Position numbers and translations under genes: made by a program
Shown: piece after piece, positions 1 through 11,779 of the stretch
Layout: each line of letters begins with the position of its first letter
Position numbering within the stretch: the stretch's first letter is position 1
From: Phymorhynchus buccinoides
Lineage: Eukaryota > Mollusca > Gastropoda > Neogastropoda > Raphitomidae
DNA length: 64,000 nucleotides
Assembly (NCBI GenBank): GCA_017654935.2
Contig: CM065712.1
Span: 18,803,627-18,867,626, forward strand
Direction of reading: 5' to 3'
Notes under the pieces: model-generated
What the model was told of the DNA's origin: nothing
Database searches by the model: none
What the model saw: the letters and a program-made list of their open reading frames with translations, nothing else

Positions 1-528
1 TGACTTTTAATGAATGTACACGCTTTTTGTCATGCATCAACAGAAAATATCAGCTACAGTTACTTACTATACAAGCAACTAGAATTATGTCTAGCAGTTT
101 CCAAGAAGAGTAAGATAATCAATGTTCGAATCAACTATTCTAAAGACTTCACTTAGCTCCACGTTACTTTCAATTTCTTTTTATTAGCTTAGCGTTTTTG
201 GTTGGACGGGCCCTCAGAAAAAGCTCAAAATCACAGCTCCGACCCTTACATAAAAAAGCTACCAAAAGAACATTGAAACCTGGCATAGAGAGCTGGAACT
301 TTGCATAACAAAAGGAAAGGTGTTCTTCACAGGAATGCAAAAGTTTGAAGTTTGTGAACTTCCTTGTTTCTGTTTTATTGACACGTTGCCAAACTGTAAT
401 GAACAACCCACGTAATTATTGTAATTTGAAAGAAATGCTACCCTCAATCCATCGCCCCATAACAGTAACACAGGTCAGGTGTTTGATTATAATTTTATTT
501 TAAAAAGGTGCTATCCTGAGAGAGTGAA

Positions 529-531
<3 letters not shown>
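1..531. other. No gene recognised
   Basis: AT-rich sequence. Short open frames here lack splice context or family resemblance. Nothing else seen. Confidence 0.6.

Positions 532-580
<49 letters not shown>
532..580. repeat. (AG)n microsatellite
   Basis: Uninterrupted GA/AG repeat, followed by a short degenerate TCAAG run. Confidence 0.99.
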
Positions 581-583
<3 letters not shown>

Positions 584-886
584 AGTCAAGTAAAGTCAAG
601 TCAAAATGATCTTTATTGACAATAAAAGAGTAAACTTGATAAAGGTTTTTTGCAGAGAGAGAGAGGTGGGGGGTGGGGGTCTGAAGTATGAAATAATTTA
701 ATTTGTTAGGCCACGGGCCCAAACAAATCAGAGTTTACGTAAACGTAGAATTTAAGAGCAGATAGCATCATTATGAAAGCATGTTGCAATCATTCTTTGA
801 GTGCATCTGTCCTAGCCAAATAAGCTTTATACGCATACATGTATTTACATAGCCTAGGTTATGATTTTCATTAGACAGAAGCAATG

Positions 887-1129
<243 letters not shown>

Positions 1130-1254
1130 TAGACAGACAGCCCACACAGAGCGAAAGAGAGACCTGGGAAGGAGTGGGGAGATGTGGGTATAGACCTAAC
1201 TATAAGAACTTTTATTGGGAAGTGATTGACTAATTTTTTTTCCATGAATGTTCT

Positions 1255-1405
1255 TTCTATGCGTGTGCATGTTTGTCTCCGTATGTGTGTACGCATGCAT
1301 GCAAAAAAGCATGCAAATGTGCACACACACACACACATACATTAATGTTTTGAGTGTGCGCGCGTGTGAGTATGTGTGTTCGTGCGTGCGTGCGCGCGTG
1401 TCTAA
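1255..1405. repeat. Degenerate GT/CA and CG-rich repeat region
   Basis: Alternating purine-pyrimidine tracts (TGTGTG, ACACAC, GCGCGC) with potential for Z-DNA. Confidence 0.85.
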
Positions 1406-1681
1406 AGCATTTCTCGAGACAAAAGAATAAAGATAGGGCTATACAAGTCAGGCTAGAAATGATAGTATTTGAACAAAATAATTATCGCTTTTATTAATAC
1501 TTGAGCAGAACTAGGTTTACATAGGCCTATTTGTAAGCATTAATATAGGCCTAATGATTGATTGTTTAAACTGTTTACTTTTTTGGTTTGAGCTGCCATT
1601 TTGCACATACAAACACGCGCGCGCAAGTGCGCGTGTTTGTGTGTATGAGTGCATGGGTGTGTGGCTATATTGCATGGCTAT

Positions 1682-2178
1682 TGTGACGAGGTAATGGGTT
1701 AAAAGGCTAAGTCCCTAGGGAAGACTTTAGAAAATTTGCCTTTAGCCCACTTCTCTAGGGTATGGGAGATGAGCAACTTTCCCGGCCCCTTTCCATCTAA
1801 TAAATTTATATTTGTGCCCGGGTTCTGGCTCGTATGGTTGTAAGAAATACAAGTGGTTGAATTGCTCTAAATGGCAGACAGAGAGAAGTAGGGTTTTACA
1901 TGAAATTACAAGACTCCCACTCTCATCAGTCTGACCAAAGGGTTCAGGATTATTTGACACTTGTATTTTATTTACTCCCAAAATCTGCATAAGATTATGC
2001 AACAATAATAATAAAGCAGCTCAAAGGCGCCAAAACAAAATATGGATAAAAAAAACAATGAAATCCGAAAGGATTCACAAGACTTTTGTCTTTCTATAAG
2101 GTTCGCCCCATGCCGGAAGGGTTACTAATTATCTTCAGTGTCCGTAGGAAAGTTCAAATGATTGGCGCAGTCCGGGGG
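1682..2178 (+). mobile_element. Possible solo LTR with primer-binding site
   Basis: TGTGACGAGG at 1682 resembles the start of Gypsy/Mag-type LTRs. TGGCGCAGTCCGGGGG at 2163-2178 resembles a tRNA primer-binding site immediately after an LTR. The LTR would be about 480 bp. No second LTR and no gag/pol are seen, and the LTR end is not a clean CA, so this stays tentative. Confidence 0.25.
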
Positions 2179-3349
2179 ACTTAGCTGTTGTCAAGTTCCT
2201 CCGTAGTGATCGGCGAGTGCTGGGTTGGCTGGGCTTGCTCATCAGGTGAGAGTAGCTCCCAGTCGTTCCGGTTACGGCTTCGCGGGATGGCACGGTTCAG
2301 GCGTGGTCTCCTCGCGGATTCTGGGTGCGGGTCGTCTTGGCGGCGGTCCCGTCTTGGTGCTTGGTGGAGTCCGGGATAATCTTCCGGCCCACGATGCCCT
2401 GCTGATAATCACAGGAGAAGGTGGATGTAGGTCTCTATGGCTTAGAGACAAGGGGCTTCAGTCGGCAGGGAATTAGTGAATCCCAACCGGCTAGAAGGCT
2501 TCCCTTGTACAATAGCACTAGTTAATAAATAAACTGAATTTCAGTTAACAAACTGAGATCAGTAAAACATAAAAGGTGATCAATCCAGACATCACTCTCC
2601 ATCCAACACCTGGAAAGGAATGGTATCATAAAGTGCAAGATTGAGGCCCATAGGTTTCCTACTAAAAATAGACAAAAGGGTTAGTAGGCATAAAATCCGG
2701 TTCTGGTACCAAAAGTGTTAAAGTCAAAAACACACACACACAAATAATCAGTGCACATAAATAGAACAGAATGTTTACCACTTCTTTTCAATAACATATC
2801 TATCTACTCCTTATTCATCATTGAACATAGGATCTAGATCAAAACTAGGGTCAAACAAAAAACAAGTCTCAATCACCTGCCATCAATAATACTTACTAGT
2901 GGGCTTATTATGACAGGCTGGGAGTGTTGCTCTAGCTACGTTTCAGCGTCTTGTGTGAAAACTTTTTCTCACCACTCCAATTATAGCCTTCACTTTCAAA
3001 CAATGAAAGCCTGTCATTGGTTTATAGCAGTCGACACATCACAAGATGATGTTCAAAATGTACAGAACAATCACGCGCCGATTACAGCATTATCACATGC
3101 CGGACATTCCTAACCTTGTTCATGATAGGAAAGGCAAAACCGTCTTCAAAGGGAATTGACCGTGGTTGTCACTTTCTCGTGATGAGGAGGGTAGATAAGA
3201 GAGGGGGGGGGGGTGAAGGGAGATAACCTCTGTAGGGGTTACATGCCGACCGGGGAGGGTAGATCAAAGGGACAACTCCCTTAATCGGCGTTCTCTTTGA
3301 TGGTGGATGTCAATTAACGTGGCGGCCGGAAAGAGAAATGAAAAGGAGA
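2179..3349. other. No gene recognised
   Basis: Mixed-composition sequence, GC-richer at 2180-2480. Contains a G-run at 3200-3212. Short open frames here show no recognisable family. Confidence 0.5.
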
Positions 3350-3368
3350 GGGGGGGGGGGGGGGGGGG
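3350..3368. repeat. Poly-G tract
   Basis: About 19 consecutive G, directly before the LINE remnant. Confidence 0.97.
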
Positions 3369-3396
3369 TTGTAGATAAGAAATAAAGAAAGCGGGT

Positions 3397-4386
3397 CGTG
3401 TGGGACACTTACGTCACAGCTATAATGATATTCAAAATTGGATGGTTCAAAATAAACTTCAATTAAATGGTGAAAAATCCGAAGCAATGCTTGTAGGAAC
3501 AAAAAACAAACTAGCCTCTGTTTCCATAGAGTCAATCCAACTGGGTAACAATATAATTCCCCTCTCAGACTCTGTCAAAAACTTAGGTGTCACTTTGGAC
3601 AATACCCTTTCCATGCAGAGTTTCCTGACTCAGACCTGTCAGTCCTGCTACTATCAAATTCGTCGCATCGGCTATATTCGTAAATATCTCTCAGATGAAG
3701 CCACAGCAAAACTTGTTACTTCCCTCATCCTATCTCGTCTTGACTACTGTAATGCTCTCCTTTCTGGCCTATCAGTCTCTTCTCTATCTTGTCTCCAGCG
3801 TATTCAAAACACAGCTGCTCGTCTTGTCCTTAGGAAGAAAAGGTTTGATCACGTTAGCCCATCTTCTCCGTTCTTTGCACTGGCTTCCTGTCGCAGACAG
3901 AATTGAGTATAAATTAAACACCCTTTGCTATAAATCTATCCATAAAGCTGCTCCATCTTACCTCTGCGACAATATTTCCATCTATACGCCAGCTCGCACT
4001 TTACGTTCAGTTTCTGACCCGCTTTCTCTCCAGATCCCTAGGTATAAGCTTTCAACTGTTGGTCGGCGCTCTTTTGCTGTCTCAGGACCGACATCTTGGA
4101 ACAAACTTCCTCTTTCCCTCCGTCAGCGATCGACCCTCTCAGCCTTCAAATCTAACATCAAAACCCACCTGTTCCCCCGTAATTGAGGCTACACTCTCTT
4201 TCTCTTCTCTCTCTTGCCATTAGGTCTGTTTCTCCTGTATACCATTTATGTCAAACGTGTGTGCTCGCTTTGTATTGCATTTTTGTTTGAATGCGTTATG
4301 AATGCTAACGTGTGTGTGCGCTTTGATTTGATTTATATCAAGATTCAGCGCGTATAAATACCGTATGTTGTTGTTGTTGTTGTTGT
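3397..4386 (+). mobile_element. 5'-truncated non-LTR retrotransposon (CR1/Jockey-type RT C-terminus)
   Basis: The open frame from 3400 encodes the end of a reverse transcriptase and its C-terminal domain: LSRLDYCNALLSGL, LQRIQNTAARLVL, then after a frameshift near 3870 LLRSLHWLPVADRIEYK, FAVSGPTSWNKLPLSLRQ and a stop at 4184-4186. These motifs are typical of CR1/L2/Jockey-group LINEs. The 5' part is missing, as usual for target-primed insertions. The 3' end runs into a (TTG)n tail at about 4365-4386. The frameshift shows it is dead. Confidence 0.85.
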
Positions 4387-4445
4387 GTGGGTGTGTATGC
4401 GTGTGCGCGCGCGTGTGTGTCTGTGTGTGTGCGTGTGCGTATTTG
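4387..4445. repeat. GT-rich microsatellite
   Basis: (GT)n with GC interruptions after the LINE tail. Confidence 0.9.
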
Positions 4446-4735
4446 CATATATTGATAGAGAGAAAGAGGGGGTAAGGACAATATATAGAGAGTATGAGGT
4501 TAGGCATTTAGGGGGATTTCTTAGCCACACGTACCCATTGGACTTTCTGGGAGAGCTCTTCCTTGTGTTTAAAAAACTGTAGGCCCTAAATGGATCTCCA
4601 GCAACCCAGCCGGTACAAAATATCAGTACGTCGAAAAAATACTGGTATAATACCGGTACACATACCCAACACTAATTATAATACTGTCTGAATCACTTTT
4701 AGTGGAAGGACGTTAAACTGAAGGACAAGAACAAC

Positions 4736-4982
<247 letters not shown>

Positions 4983-5239
4983 TGTCTACCGGTCTCTTTA
5001 ACAAGCTCGCGCACAGCACTCTCATTGCCACCGGCACCACACATCATGAGACAGAGTATGTGTAGGCCTTTCCCATGTACACACAGGTCTACACATACTC
5101 TGTCTCTATCGGTCTGTCTGGCCCTGGCAAACACATATACACACGCATGAACATGCACGCAAGCATGCACACACACACACACTTACACAAACACATGCGC
5201 GTGCACGCACACACATCCACACACGCGCGCGTTATAAAC

Positions 5240-6470
5240 CTGTTCAGTATAATGCCCATGCGAAGAGAAAAATTGCAGATAGATCTATTATACCTAGATC
5301 TACTATATATAAGCGTAAATAATCACAAGCTACGAGATCTAGATCTGGGTCTGACTTCATCTGTGAAACAATAAATTGATCACTGATCACGTGACCACAA
5401 GAAACTGATATTTCTGGATAACATGAAAGTTATCATTAATAAGAAATATGGCATCCCGGCTCTTAAGCCTTTCCCTTATTCAAATAATACAAAGAAGATG
5501 TGCTCTGGGCTTCAACATTAAATAACCAAGTAGATTTTGAGCACATACCCCTGCCACGACATCGTCACCAAAGGTTTTAGCTAGCTGGCCAGACTGAGCA
5601 TAATAAAGTAGTGTTTTTTTCCAATGAACATTTACTTCCATGCAAAAAATATTGCATTAAGCTAACAAGCAGACACCACTTTATCCACAGAGCTGCTTAA
5701 CTTGACTGTCGATGCTCTAAGGGCAGTTATCCAGTTCGTTTTGTAAAACGACTGCCTTTGTTTACTTGACTCAACTCGCCATGACGTCGTGCTGCGTCAT
5801 TCTGCTAGAACGTCGAAAAACCCTACATGCTTGGTCTCTTTGACAGAAACTCTAAATTGGTCACTATTGATCTAGGCATTTAAATTGGTCACTATTGATC
5901 TAGGCATTTATTTTAACTGAACTTTGCAGAAAAGATATTGATCTTTCGAATGAATATGGAATGCACGTGTTTGGTGGACAAACCTCCATTTAAAAGACTT
6001 TATTTAAAGCTTTCTCTTGGAATTTAGCGAATCAGAGTTAGCGCAAATCACTAGATCTATAATAAGCCTTCCCTAACGCCTGCATGCAGTTATTTTTAAC
6101 GCCCCAAACTCCGACCTATTTAGAGTTTAGTTTTCCTGCACACACTGTTGTAAGTGTTGTCTAAAAAACTTCTTCCGACGTCAGTGGGTATGTTAATTCA
6201 ACAGTTCGTTTTCAACATTTCTTATTAGTACTGGTACAAAATAACAACACAGGAAAAGAGACAAAGGATAAAATGTTTCTTCTGTTAAGTTTTTATTTCC
6301 ACCAGTGTAATATGCACCGATATATCATCAGTTACAAATCGGTAAAATTAGATATAGTTTTACTAAGCGGACAGCTAATGACGCCAGTTTTGAGTTGCTA
6401 CTATATGGAAGATTTAAAAAAAAAAAAAATTGTTTGGGGGGGAGGCAGGAGAATGGGCCAAAAGTCAGAA
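5240..6470. other. No gene recognised
   Basis: Low-repeat AT-rich sequence. A 30-bp tandem duplication (AAATTGGTCACTATTGATCT plus 10 bp) lies at about 5853-5911. Nothing else is supported. Confidence 0.6.
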
Positions 6471-6472
6471 AA

Positions 6473-6849
6473 GTCGTTATAAATGGCAAGCTAAGTGAAG
6501 TCAGTAGAAGCACCATCATTAGATCTGTCGTTATAAATGGCAAGCTAAGTGAAGTCAGTAGAAGCACCATCATTAGATCTGTCGTTATAAATGGCAAGCT
6601 AAGTGAAGTCAGTAGAAGCACCATCATTAGATCTGTCGTTATAAATGGCAAGCTAAGTGAAGTCAGTAGAAGCACCATCATTAGATCTGTCGTTATAAAT
6701 GGCAAGCTAAGTGAAGTCAGTAGAAGCACCATCATTAGATCTGTCGTTATAAATGGCAAGCTAAGTGAAGTCAGTAGAAGCACCATCATTAGATCTGTCG
6801 TTATAAATGGCAAGCTAAGTGAAGTCAATAGAAGCACCATCATTAGATC
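6473..6849. repeat. 54-bp minisatellite, 7 copies
   Basis: Unit GTCGTTATAAATGGCAAGCT and 34 more bases, almost perfect (one G/A change in copy 7). The length is a multiple of 3, so long open frames arise in both strands. They are treated as artefacts. Confidence 0.98.
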
Positions 6850-7194
6850 AACAAGTAGGTAAATGTATGGACAACATACGTATATAGAAAAATTCAGTGA
6901 AAGCACAAAAGGATTTTTTTTTCTGCATGCTACTCGAAGTACACCCACCCGTATGTACACATACTTGCCCCAAGGCGGAGCAAGTCTACATACTTATGCC
7001 TAGAAATGCTTTATAAAACCCAGAATCACAGAGAATCTTGAATTACTAAGCATCCTTTCAATACCAAATTCCAAAAGTTATCTTCATATATAAAAAACAC
7101 CCCATGAAAACCGAAAATAAGTCATGGATTCATTTGTCACTAAAAAAAGAAGCAAATATAGCGTGAAACGCTAGATCTCCAGCCGCGCAGCAGC

Positions 7195-7990
7195 ATTTTC
7201 GATGGAATTGCTTCGCCTCGCGGCTGATAACGAATCTATATTTCAGGCCTAGATATCTTAAGTACCTATCTGCATGCAAAATTTGAGCGTCCTAGGTCCC
7301 TCCATTCAAACGTTATCGTGTCAGGTGTTTGGCAGCATTTTAGGCTCCAGTGACCTTGACCTTTGACCTATGACCTTCATTTTCGAACTTGGTCTAGATA
7401 TCCTTAGAACCTATCCGCATGCCAAATTTGAGATATCCTTAGAACCTATCCGCATGCCAAATTTGAGCGTCCTATAGGTCCTTCCGTTCAAACGTTATCG
7501 TGGGAGGTGCGTGGCAGAATTTTCGGCTCAAAGGAAACAAAATGAGCGTCACATAGACGCCAAACACTTCCATAATTATTTTGTTATGCCACTACAGCTC
7601 ATTAAATTCAGCCTTTTTTGGTCTTACAACAGAAAATGGGGAGGGGGGAGGTCTGTCTGTCTGTCGGTCTCTCTCTCTCTCTCATCAAACCCCCCCCCCC
7701 CCCCCCCCATCTCTCTCTTTGTTACTGCTGTGAAATAAAGGCTCATTACCATCCGCTAAGCGAAAGCTGGTTAATGTTTTCTGTGCAGTCTGTTTGTTCC
7801 TGGCTATCTATCTGACTGTTAACACGATAACGTTTGAACGGACGGACCTGGCTAGGAGGCTCAAATTTTGCATGCGGATAGGTACATATAATATCTAGGC
7901 CAATTTTGAAAATGAAGGTAATTGTTCAAAGGTCAAGGTCACTGGATCTGAAAATGCTGCCACGCGGCTGGTGGTCTAGCGTCTAGATTC
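7195..7990. mobile_element. Fold-back element with about 160-bp inverted arms
   Basis: The left arm (7240-7510) contains AACGTTATCGTG, GACCTTGACCTTTGACC and CCTATCCGCATG. The right arm (7818-7985) has their reverse complements in order (CACGATAACGTTTGAACGGA, GCATGCGGATAGGT, AAAGGTCAAGGTCACTGG). The left arm also contains an internal direct duplication of about 37 bp. The loop holds CT and C tracts (7669-7708). Confidence 0.75.
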
Positions 7991-7999
7991 ACAGTGCAT

Positions 8000-8447
8000 T
8001 CGTGTAGGCCCTTTTGAAACCCATCTGTATTGAATGATAACACGGTCTAGGAGATACGACGGGGTAGAAAACCCCAACAAGTGTAGAAGTAGGGGTGGGG
8101 GTGTTGTCGGGTGGAGGTTACGGTAGCGTAATGCTACCCTGATTTCCTTCTGCATGGCTGCTTGTCTCTTTCTGTTGAGTGAATCTCTTTTCCTTCAATC
8201 ACCCCAGACCACCTCTGCCCGCCCTCTACCACTGTAATGGGTTGGAGCCTGAAAACACGACGGGTCTGTCTTGGCATTGTTACCATCAGAATGGAAGGAA
8301 TCGGATTTGGGGGAGAACACGTTTGTGGTTCCCTTGAATGCCTTTTCGGGGCTATCAATGCTTACCAATGTTCTATTTTAGAAATTGTTTTCATTACTCC
8401 TGTCTGTTATCTATTCTATTTCAGAAGCACAGACTTGTTGAGCATGT
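8000..8447. other. No gene recognised
   Basis: Short open frames on both strands around 8134-8500 have no recognisable domain or splice support. Confidence 0.5.
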
Positions 8448-8684
8448 TTAACCCTTTCACCGCCAATGTCGCATTTATGCACCACAGTGAATGTCAATAA
8501 AAGGCATTGAATCAGGGACTGTAATTCAAAGACCCTATTTTCTTATTTTTGGGGAGGCAAGGATAGGCCTAATGTTACACATGTCACAGACGAACTCCCA
8601 ATATTGCATATAATTTTTCTTCTCTACCCAGTTAAGCTTAATGGCAATTTTGGGTTGAAAAATGGCTGGCGGTGAAAGGGTTAA
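8448..8684. mobile_element. TTAA-flanked MITE, family 1 copy 1
   Basis: Flanked by TTAA on each side (8448-8451, 8681-8684). Terminal inverted repeats CCCTTTCACCGCCA / TGGCGGTGAAAGGG. No coding capacity. TTAA target duplication is the hallmark of piggyBac-type transposition. Related copies at 31383 and 57806. Confidence 0.85.
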
Positions 8685-8810
8685 TAATGTCAAAAGATAG
8701 TACTTGTATCCACTGTCAGAAGCAAAAGAATAACATTGTCTCAATCCATTTTTATTTGAGACTTCTGAGTTGGGTTCCAGCATTGTTCATTCACTTTCCC
8801 ATTCTTTACA

Positions 8811-9377
8811 AAATCTCCCTGTCTTCCCGTTTCATCAGCTGTATAATTATCTAGATATTCTGCTGGGGTAGGAATGGACGATTGGAATCTTCAAAATCTC
8901 CATGTCTTCCCGTTTCATCAGCTGTATAATTATCTAGATATTCTGCTCTGGTAGGAATGGACGATTGGAATCTTCAAAATCTCCCTGTCTTCCCGTTTCA
9001 TCAGCTGTATATCTAGATATTCTGCTCGGGTAGGAATGGACGATTGGAATCTTCAAAATCTCCATGTCTTCCCGTTTCATCAGCTGTATAATTATCTAGA
9101 TATTCTGCTCTGGTAGGAATGGACGATTGGAATCTTCAAAATCTCCCTGTCTTCCCGTTTCATCAGCTGTATATCTAGATATTCTGCTCTGGTAGGAATG
9201 GACGATTGGAATCTTCAAAATCTCCCTGTCTTCCCGTTTCATCAGCTGTATATCTAGATATTCTGCTCGGGTAGGAATGGACGATTGGAATCTTCAAAAT
9301 CTCCCTGTCTTCCCGTTTCATCAGCTGTATAATTATCTAGATATTCTGCTCTGGTAGGAATGGACGATTGGAATCTT
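8811..9377. repeat. About 77/83-bp minisatellite, 7 copies
   Basis: Unit: AAAATCTCCCTGTCTTCCCG, TTTCATCAGCTGTATA(ATT)ATCTAGATATTCTGC, GGTAGGAATGGACGATTGG. Two length states differ by loss of 'AATT..' near the middle. Confidence 0.95.
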
Positions 9378-9539
9378 TTATATGTTTATTTTGTAAGGTC
9401 ACATTTGTGTTTGCCTTTTGAACCACAAATGCTCCCACCGTTACATTATCCTTCCCATTTTAAACTGCCAAGGTCCCAAATCCATTCGGTCGTTTTTTCT
9501 CCCACCCAGCCTAAGTTTATGCACTCCACAGTCCCGGAA

Positions 9540-9960
9540 GAGTATAAATGACGCGAGTGCGCAGACGCAAGGTGTGAAGCAGACGACAATTCAGGCTGCG
9601 AGGAGGAGAGGGTAGGGTGTCCCTTTGTCGGGGTCTCTCCGTGGATCTCTTACCTTTCTTCGCCGGGCATGCTCCGGTTTCGTCTTGGCGCGAGATCCCA
9701 CAATGGGCCCAAGCCAACCAGGCGGCCCATAAACCACGCGGCGACCGGCACTTATTATGGACTTCATTCCTGGGAAACTATGGAGGCCTTTTCGACTCGA
9801 TAGACTGAAAACAGTGCATGCCGCTGTCAATCTGATTCGTGTCCGACTGATGTCCATGGATATAGCCGCGGAGGCGACTGCTATCCTGAGGCCGGGCTGG
9901 AATTGGTTTACAGTAGATAAGCTGTGTCAAATGGACATCCCCGTCAAAAACATCTGTAGC
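9540..9960 (+). other. GC-rich stretch with TATA-like motif and an orphan open frame
   Basis: TATAAAT at about 9543 is followed by a GC-rich leader and an ATG at 9757. That frame reads MDFIPGKLWRPFRLDRLKTV and continues for about 70 sensible-looking residues before entering a dispersed repeat at 9958 and a fold-back element. Family not recognised. It may be the 5' end of a decayed retroelement or a first exon. Composition differs from both sides. Confidence 0.25.
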
Positions 9961-10031
9961 GTTACAAATTCGGGACTTTCCTGGAGTTGCACTGGCTCCG
10001 GGCATTGCCTCCAGGATCGTTCCTACATCTT
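9958..10031 (+). repeat. Dispersed 74-bp repeat, copy 1
   Basis: Closely matches 44201-44275: ATTCGGGACTTTCCTGG, CGGGCATTGCCTCCAGGATC, CATCTTTA. An inverted relative lies at 55800-55880. Confidence 0.85.
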
Positions 10032-10250
10032 TAGGGGAAGACGGGGTAAAAAGCGCATGGGCGGGTAAGAAGCCCACCCCAATTATCTCATGAAATGAAG
10101 CAAATTTCAGTCTCATTTTGCCCATGAGACGAGCGTTAATGTCTAGCATTCGTCTCATGGGCAAATTTGACTGCAATTTTCTTTATTTCATGAGATAATT
10201 GGGGTGGGCTTCTTACCCGCCCATGCGCTTTTTACCCCGTCTCCCCCTAT
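10032..10250. mobile_element. Hairpin (fold-back) element 1, about 219 bp
   Basis: Near-perfect palindrome with arms of about 95 bp. The left arm reads GACGGGGTAAAAAGCGCATG then GGCGGGTAAGAAGCCCACCC; the right arm is its complement ending ACCCCGTCTCCCCCTAT. The loop is about 20 bp around GCGTTAATGTCTAGC. No coding capacity. Confidence 0.92.
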
Positions 10251-10267
10251 ATCTACTAATGTCCCAT

Positions 10268-10486
10268 AATAGGGTAAGACAAGGTAAAAAGCCCATGGGC
10301 GGGTAAGATGCCCATGCCAATTATCTCATGAAAGAAAGCAAATTTTAATCACATTTTGCCCATGAGACGAGTGTTTATGTTTAGTATTCGTCTCATGGGC
10401 AAATTTGACTGAAGTTTGCTTTATTTCATGAGATAATTGGCATGGGCTTCTTACCCGCTCATGGGCTTTTTACCCCGTCTCCCCTA
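10268..10486. mobile_element. Hairpin (fold-back) element 2, about 219 bp
   Basis: Same family and orientation as the element 17 bp to its left. The arms carry CATGCC/GGCATG where element 1 has CACCCC/GGGGTG, so both arms changed together. Confidence 0.92.
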
Positions 10487-11221
10487 TGTGTCTGTTTCAG
10501 ACCGGAGGACGTTAAACGGATTTTCACATCCCCGTTTTTCCATGCTTGAGGACTTTGGGGCTGGTGATGTTGACAGTCCCCCAAAGCCATTCTACTCTTC
10601 AAGTCTGTATTAAGGCATTTGCCACGCGTGTTCGTTCTCTATACTAGACTACTAATTTGCCCGCGCTCGTTCTACGAGTTACGCTGACCTTTCTAATTAA
10701 CTCAATGAAATTCAAGGTCGCCGGCACGCGGCAAATGCCCTAATTAGAACACAGCTCTCAATCTCACATTAGGCTAACTGGGTCGGACTTCATGAGATGG
10801 CAGGCACGCAATCAGTTATTCCTTATATGGTCTTTGTATAATACTGGCACGCAATCAGTTATTCCTTATATGGTCTTTGCATAATACCAAGTCAGTGAAC
10901 ACTGACAGATAAACCAATTGAGAAGAAGACTGGTTCACAAGCATGCTGAGACATAAAGCACATCTTTCAAGACAATGTACACTGCCTCACATTCGTTGGT
11001 CTGCCTGTATGTCTGTCCAGGCTGCGAGGCTGACAAGCTGCGTGATGGTACTGTATTTGCTTGCGTGCGTGTGATGCAGTATTGCGAACCGTGATGATTA
11101 GTTGTGCAAAGCAGGCAAAGCCGCGCAGCAAGTCCTCACAGCATAAATAGTACCGGTGTGAAGAGAATATTCTACCTCATGAAATAAGTAGGCATTCCTT
11201 ATTCCAAGTGTTTGCTTGTCC
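10487..11221. other. No gene recognised
   Basis: Contains a tandem duplication of about 45 bp at 10800-10890 (GGCACGCAATCAGTTATTCC). Otherwise nothing supported. Confidence 0.55.
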
Positions 11222-11405
11222 GCCATTGTGATTTTTACGAAACTAAGTGGCATGGCTTGTACATCGATTTCTCAGCAAATATGTAGATTTACACCCTCCT
11301 GCTCTATTTCTTGGTTCTTTCCGGGGTTAGGGTTAGGATGGTTATAGTTCGCATGCGAAGGGTAGATATTTCATGGGAGCTACTTATTTCTCATGACACC
11401 GGGTA
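11222..11405. repeat. Dispersed repeat with short TTAGGG tract, copy 1
   Basis: Matches 56320-56545: GTACATCGATTT, AATATGTAGATTTACACCCT, CCTGCTCTATTT, GGTTCTTTCC, GGTTAGGGTTAGG, TAGATATTT. This copy has two TTAGGG-type units. Confidence 0.85.
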
Positions 11406-11498
11406 TAATTATTATATTGGCTTGGGCAAAAAGGAATAATCAGTTACCAGCATGGCATGGCATCATATTGGAACATGATTTTCTATCAAAGTCACATA

Positions 11499-11757
11499 CA
11501 GGCATCAGAATAGTCTGAAGTCCAATCCTCTGAAAACTGCAGTAAAAGGGCCATCAAGGCCCTTGACTAAAGAGGGACAACACTGAAATGAGTTCTAAAC
11601 ACCCCCCAAAAGGCTTAATATAGTGATAAATCACTTTAAAATGCTATTTAACACAAAGGATAACACTCAATAAAAAGGCAAAACCTCTGACAAGAGAAGC
11701 CAATCCTCTGTCAGAAATTCTTAATCCTCTGAAATCCTCTGATAATTCTGATGCCTG
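11499..11757 (-). mobile_element. MITE family 2, copy 1 (TIR CAGGCATCAGAAT)
   Basis: 13-bp terminal inverted repeats CAGGCATCAGAAT / ATTCTGATGCCTG, flanked by the 5-bp direct repeat ACATA (11494-11498, 11758-11762). The body is full of CCTCTGA motifs. The same element in opposite orientation lies at 59338-59605. Confidence 0.88.
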
Positions 11758-11779
11758 ACATAGCAAAGTGAGAGGTTTA

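Noticed and set aside
6328..6960. Open frames of 155 and 210 codons
   Set aside because: Frame-preserving 54-bp minisatellite; repetitive translation on both strands.
8811..9377. Regularly spaced repeats resembling a CRISPR array
   Set aside because: Whole units are conserved, without variable spacers; eukaryotic minisatellite.
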